This document shows positions 60,411-64,000 of a stretch of 64,000 nucleotides of DNA, in pieces. The stretch spans positions 5,247,340 to 5,311,339 of the forward strand of contig OY294050.1 of assembly GCA_958510825.1 (NCBI GenBank), read 5' to 3'. The translations under genes and the position numbers were made by a program. Source of the stretch: Brachypterus glaber (lineage: Eukaryota; Arthropoda; Insecta; Coleoptera; Kateretidae). The notes under the pieces are model-generated. The model searched no databases. It was not told where the DNA came from and saw only the letters and a program-made list of their open reading frames with translations. Positions within the stretch are counted from its first letter, which is position 1. Each line of letters begins with the position of its first letter.

Positions 60411-61817
60411 TATTTATTTTTCTTTTAAATACTTTTATTGTAATATCACAGCGTAAAAAAAAATAATACAAGATTTTTTGAAAAGGAGGGTATCGTATTT
60501 TGGGCTAAATCGCCTGCAACGAAAGATTTTACATGCTTATACGATATCCTTCTTTTATGCCTCTTCCCTATGCTGTAAAAAAACGAAACAATAAGATCTG
60601 TGCCAAATTTTAGCTTTAAAATATTAAATTATTCATTTAAAAATAGGTGCATACCAAATTTCGCTGTTTTTAAGCTGAAATTTGGCACATATTTAAATTT
60701 TTGCTCTCTGCATTAAAAAAAAATCGTACATAATTTTTATTTTTTCCAATTTTTAAATGAAGTGGCTTACATTTGTCACAAAATCTTATATATTATATAT
60801 TTTTCACGACACAAGGTGGACTTGAAATTTTCAAAAAACAAAACGTGTTTTTAAAATATCCTAATATTTACATGTTTAAAATTATATAAGTTTAAAAGAT
60901 GTGGATCAATCTTCATAAGGTAGATTTAGGAGGTGTAGCTTGAGTAACCAGGTGAAAAGGGCTATTTTTAAGTTTTGGACTCCGAGTCCAACTAGATTTA
61001 AAAAAAAAAACTGCATTTCTGTCTATCCAGAAAAACTTGTGACCATGATAACTAGTTAACGCTTTGAACTAAAAACTTCAAATTTGGACCGTAATGGTAT
61101 ATGACTGCAGTCAGTACTGGTTTTTTATCCAAGACTAATTTTCTGTTATTAAAATTAACCAAATAATAATAACTTACCTGAAGATTTTCGTACTTACTTT
61201 GTTCACCGATCTCCGCACAAAGTTAGCTATAGATAGTATTGCAAGCAAGCAACAATAAACAAGCTGAAAGATATGTAATACTACGCATTCCATTATATAC
61301 CATTCACAATGGATGGTATATTGCATTTTTCCAAATAAGTTTAATCTATTTAAAACGCAAAATAACATTAAAAATGAAAAAATTAACATCCCCCATAACT
61401 TTTTTTTTTGAGGATTACTTTCAAAAACAATACGGAACTTCCCCTCACAGACTTTGAGTTTTCCTGATTTCGAGTCGATCCGTTCTATCGTGTCCACAAA
61501 AAACGTGACATCAGACAGGCATTTCTTATTCAAAGTTTCTTATTTTTTTTATGAAACACATTTGTATACAAGAATTTCTTGTCTATGACCTTTTTTGGAA
61601 ATTTTGAGAAAATCGAAACTAACGTGCAATACTATTCTAGTCAAGGTCAATAGTATATTAAAAAATTAAAAACTAAAGACGGGTGAATTTGTAGGATTTA
61701 ATTAATAGGTAATAATAATATTAACATATAACTTTTTTGAATAAATAACTCAATTTTGTTTTGTTTAACTAGTAGAGATCCCGCTGTATGCAAGGGTAAA
61801 TAGATTTTTATAGAAAG
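60411..61817. other. gene-free stretch, repeat remnants
   Basis: 60960-61110 has the module gtccaactag ... tccagaaaaacttgtgaccatgataactag. 61180-61660 matches the WDR48 intron repeat at 15820-16465 in part (ttactttcaaaaacaatacg; gtccacaaaaaacgtgacat; caatactattctagtcaagg). A 119-codon open frame on the minus strand overlaps this repeat and is not a credible gene. Confidence 0.5.
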
Positions 61818-61997
61818 TTAACTTAAATCTTCGTCATCATACAAATCTTCGAAATCGTTGAAGAAATCTGCATGGACCGCTTTCTCATTGGCTGTCAAGT
61901 CCATCAGAAGACTGGTGGAAGCCCCTGCCTCCTCCATCTCCATGTAGGGTCCTACGCCCTCAGGAAACATCTCATCGGCCACAATTGCAGGTTTCAT
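61818..61997 (-). CDS. COPS9: COP9 signalosome complex subunit 9 (acidic small subunit)
   Basis: Small acidic subunit of the COP9 signalosome, which removes NEDD8 from cullins. The 180-bp frame encodes 59 residues beginning [20 protein letters not shown], then [20 protein letters not shown] and an acidic end [10 protein letters not shown]. Human COPS9 has 57 residues with the same [37 protein letters not shown] framework, so length and sequence match end to end. A splice acceptor (tattttgcag) lies 14-15 bp before the ATG, so a 5' UTR exon further upstream is likely. No other gene touches it; its neighbour TFIIIA converges from the left. Confidence is high despite its small size. Confidence 0.95.
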   Translation of the reverse strand: MKPAIVADEMFPEGVGPYMEMEEAGASTSLLMDLTANEKAVHADFFNDFEDLYDDEDLS

Positions 61998-63847
61998 TGC
62001 AAAATTTTACTGCAAAATAAAATAGCATTATGACGTACGTTATCGCACTAGTGCTATAAAAAACACACGCATTAAAAATAGTGTATTACATAATGAGGTG
62101 GAAAATGTCTAATTTCCTGGGGGAAAGTTAGCAAGACCACGGGGCGGCCCCGCGATCTGCTAATTCCCGAAGGAAAAAAGAAATGTTCCACCAAGGTTTG
62201 TATACCATTTTATTTACAATTATACCTATTTATTTCACAATTGTTGATTTATTTTCCACAACAAAACTGCCCATCTTTAAATTTATGAATATTGGTGAAG
62301 TTATAACTATACCCGGGGAAAAAAGTTTTTGTATACATAGTTATGTATAATTATGTCTAATTTTACGTAAAATTATACATAATTATACATAACTATGTAT
62401 GATGTCTGGATTTTGACAATGTATACATAATTATGTATGAGTATACATAGACCTACGCCTAATTATGTATGATCATGCATAACATTTTAAATTTTGGCGA
62501 AGGCGCACCATATCTGGCCAGGCATGGCAAAGTTCTGGTATGTTTATGCATAATCATGCATGATACCTAGGGTTGTTTAAAAACGGTTTTTTTAATACGT
62601 TGTTTTAAAACGTTTTTTTTTTTTTGTTTTTTATTCGTTTCTTTGTTTTTTTTTCGTGCCCAATTCTCAACAAAAAAATGTTATTAATTAATAAACTGTC
62701 TTTTAGTTGTTAAATTAGTACATTTCGTATATTTATATTATTTTTTTAATATTTAGAACTTCAGTTTGTTTCGACTCCGATAAAAATCGCAAATAAGTTA
62801 GGTTATAACCTAATATAAGTTCTGATCTGAATTTTAAGAAAAAAATACCGAAAAAAATATTGTTTCCATTTAATTATACGGTATGGAATATGTTATTTTA
62901 TAAAGTCCGTTATATAAAATGTAATTTTATCAGATTATGTCTGATTTTATTATCACATGAAAACTTTTACACGTCAAAATGTTCGTCTTTTTTTCAGTGT
63001 ATATTAATATAATAATTAATTTTGATTTATGATATTGCCCATTAAAATTTAAACATACCTTTCTAGTTGGGGGTACACTTACTTTTTATTCCCATATATC
63101 TTTATTTCACTTAAATGCCTTTTTGCGGCTATGTTTTCCACTCCGCAAAAGTTTGGACACTTATAATCAAAGATAATAGCACCCAAGCTGGCGCTTTTGG
63201 CCTATTACCACAAAATAAATCGAATATCAAAGAAAAGTTTACAACAGCGCAATTTTCGCGAAAATACATCATTTACGGAAAATTATATGCAATTTAAAAA
63301 TTTTAATTTATGGATAAAACTGCTGTAAAGTAGGGTATTTCAAAAAACAAGATTTTTGGAGATCCCTCATACCATAACAAAATTCTGTGCGATTTTAGTT
63401 CAAAAAAATGTCCACCCCACTCCATTTAAAAATTGGAAAAAATCAATTATTTTTAATTTCTCAAAATATTGTAAACAAGTTTTTTACAAAAAAAAATCAA
63501 GTTTTTTTCCTAAAACGTCGAGAAAAATCAAAATAAGCTAGAAAAATTTAATGTCTGTCTGTCTGTCGGTCGGCCGGCCTGTCTGTCTGTATCCACGGTA
63601 ACTTAAGAATGTTAAATTTTTAAATACCAGGACAAAAATTTAAAAACGGCCTAAAAGATATCCAAAACCTACACAAAAAATTTATTACCATTTTTTTACA
63701 TGGCCTCCTCTGCAATGTAAAAAATTTATTCTGGACATAATTTTATTACTCGCAATTAATGTGAAAAGTTTAAAAATCACCTAAAAGGTCGACAAAATAA
63801 ACAAAAAATGTTCTTACAATTTTTTTTTCCATGGGATGGGGCCTAAA
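61998..63847. other. gene-free stretch upstream of COPS9
   Basis: Holds the COPS9 promoter side. 62110-62178 is a GC-rich imperfect palindrome (tcctgggggaaagttagcaa / tgctaattcccgaaggaaa). 62315-62480 is built of tatacataattatgtatga-like repeats on both strands. 63000-63300 contains short open frames with no recognisable product. 63540-63610 has gtctgtctgtctgtcggtcg followed by atccacggtaacttaagaat, the dispersed module seen elsewhere. Confidence 0.5.
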
Positions 63848-63994
63848 ATGAACGTTCAAGTATTACGTAACACAAATTTTGATCATTTTGGACCCAACCC
63901 TGTAACGCTATTTTCCTATACCATTAAAATGGGCGTAACACTCCAAAATGACGCCCACCCTCCTAGGAGCGTTACGTAATACTTGAACGTTCCC
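63848..63994. mobile_element. 140-bp palindromic MITE, copy 4 of 4
   Basis: Starts tgaacgttcaagtattacgt (first bases diverged) and ends gtaatacttgaacgttccc; interior tgtaacgctattttcctata as in the other copies. Confidence 0.85.
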
Positions 63995-64000
63995 AAAACA

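Noticed and set aside
61174..61533. 119-codon minus-strand frame with hydrophobic segments
   Set aside because: It runs through a dispersed repeat also present in a WDR48 intron, with no supporting similarity or splice context.
63115..63297. 60-codon frame near the right edge
   Set aside because: It has no recognisable motif and sits beside repeat-derived sequence; too short to support.

Overview
The window is nuclear DNA of an insect, most likely a holometabolous one. It is AT-rich, has spliced genes with short GT-AG introns and about eight single-copy animal genes, and is crowded with palindromic transposon remnants. Nothing visible fixes the order; a beetle or a relative is plausible but unproven. 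Exon models were built by hand from splice sites and protein similarity, so the coordinates are predictions.

Layout. 1-3757 (-): 5' part of POLD1, the DNA polymerase delta catalytic subunit, cut by the left edge. 4041-5079 (+): a CYTH-domain (CyaB/ThTPase-like) enzyme, head to head with POLD1. 5176-8886 (+): CAND1 as one uninterrupted exon only 96 bp downstream. 8887-13762: CAND1 3' UTR, then a row of foldback elements. 13763-19910 (-): WDR48/UAF1 in 11 exons. 19911-30701: no gene found. This stretch holds MITEs, an 878-bp tandem array, a ~164-bp AT-rich satellite and triplicated blocks. 30702-34179 (-): lysosomal aspartylglucosaminidase (AGA). 34767-36062 (+): mitochondrial ribosomal protein mRpS27. 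36227-37271: a hAT-type element with a perfect 8-bp target-site duplication. 38420-44988 (-): CCDC22 in 8 exons. 45742-51999 (+): a full-length I-clade-like LINE with two intact ORFs and a 12-bp target-site duplication. 52790-54187: more hAT-related DNA. 54628-59914 (+): a nine-finger TFIIIA (GTF3A) with a very long acidic repetitive tail. 61818-61997 (-): COPS9, a 59-residue COP9 signalosome subunit. The rest is repeats.

Function. CAND1, COPS9 and CCDC22 all touch cullin-RING ubiquitin ligase control (substrate-receptor exchange, deneddylation, COMMD/CCC regulation). WDR48 is the activating partner of USP1/USP12/USP46 deubiquitinases. Whether this neighbourhood is meaningful or chance cannot be told from one window. 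The other genes serve replication (POLD1), 5S rRNA transcription (TFIIIA), mitochondrial translation (mRpS27) and glycoprotein breakdown (AGA).

Repeats. Most non-coding DNA is made of non-autonomous DNA transposons. Several families have two to four copies here, some nested with recoverable empty sites. Two 8-bp duplications, one TTAA site and several TA sites point to hAT, piggyBac and probably Tc1/mariner-type mobilisation, but no DNA transposase gene was found.
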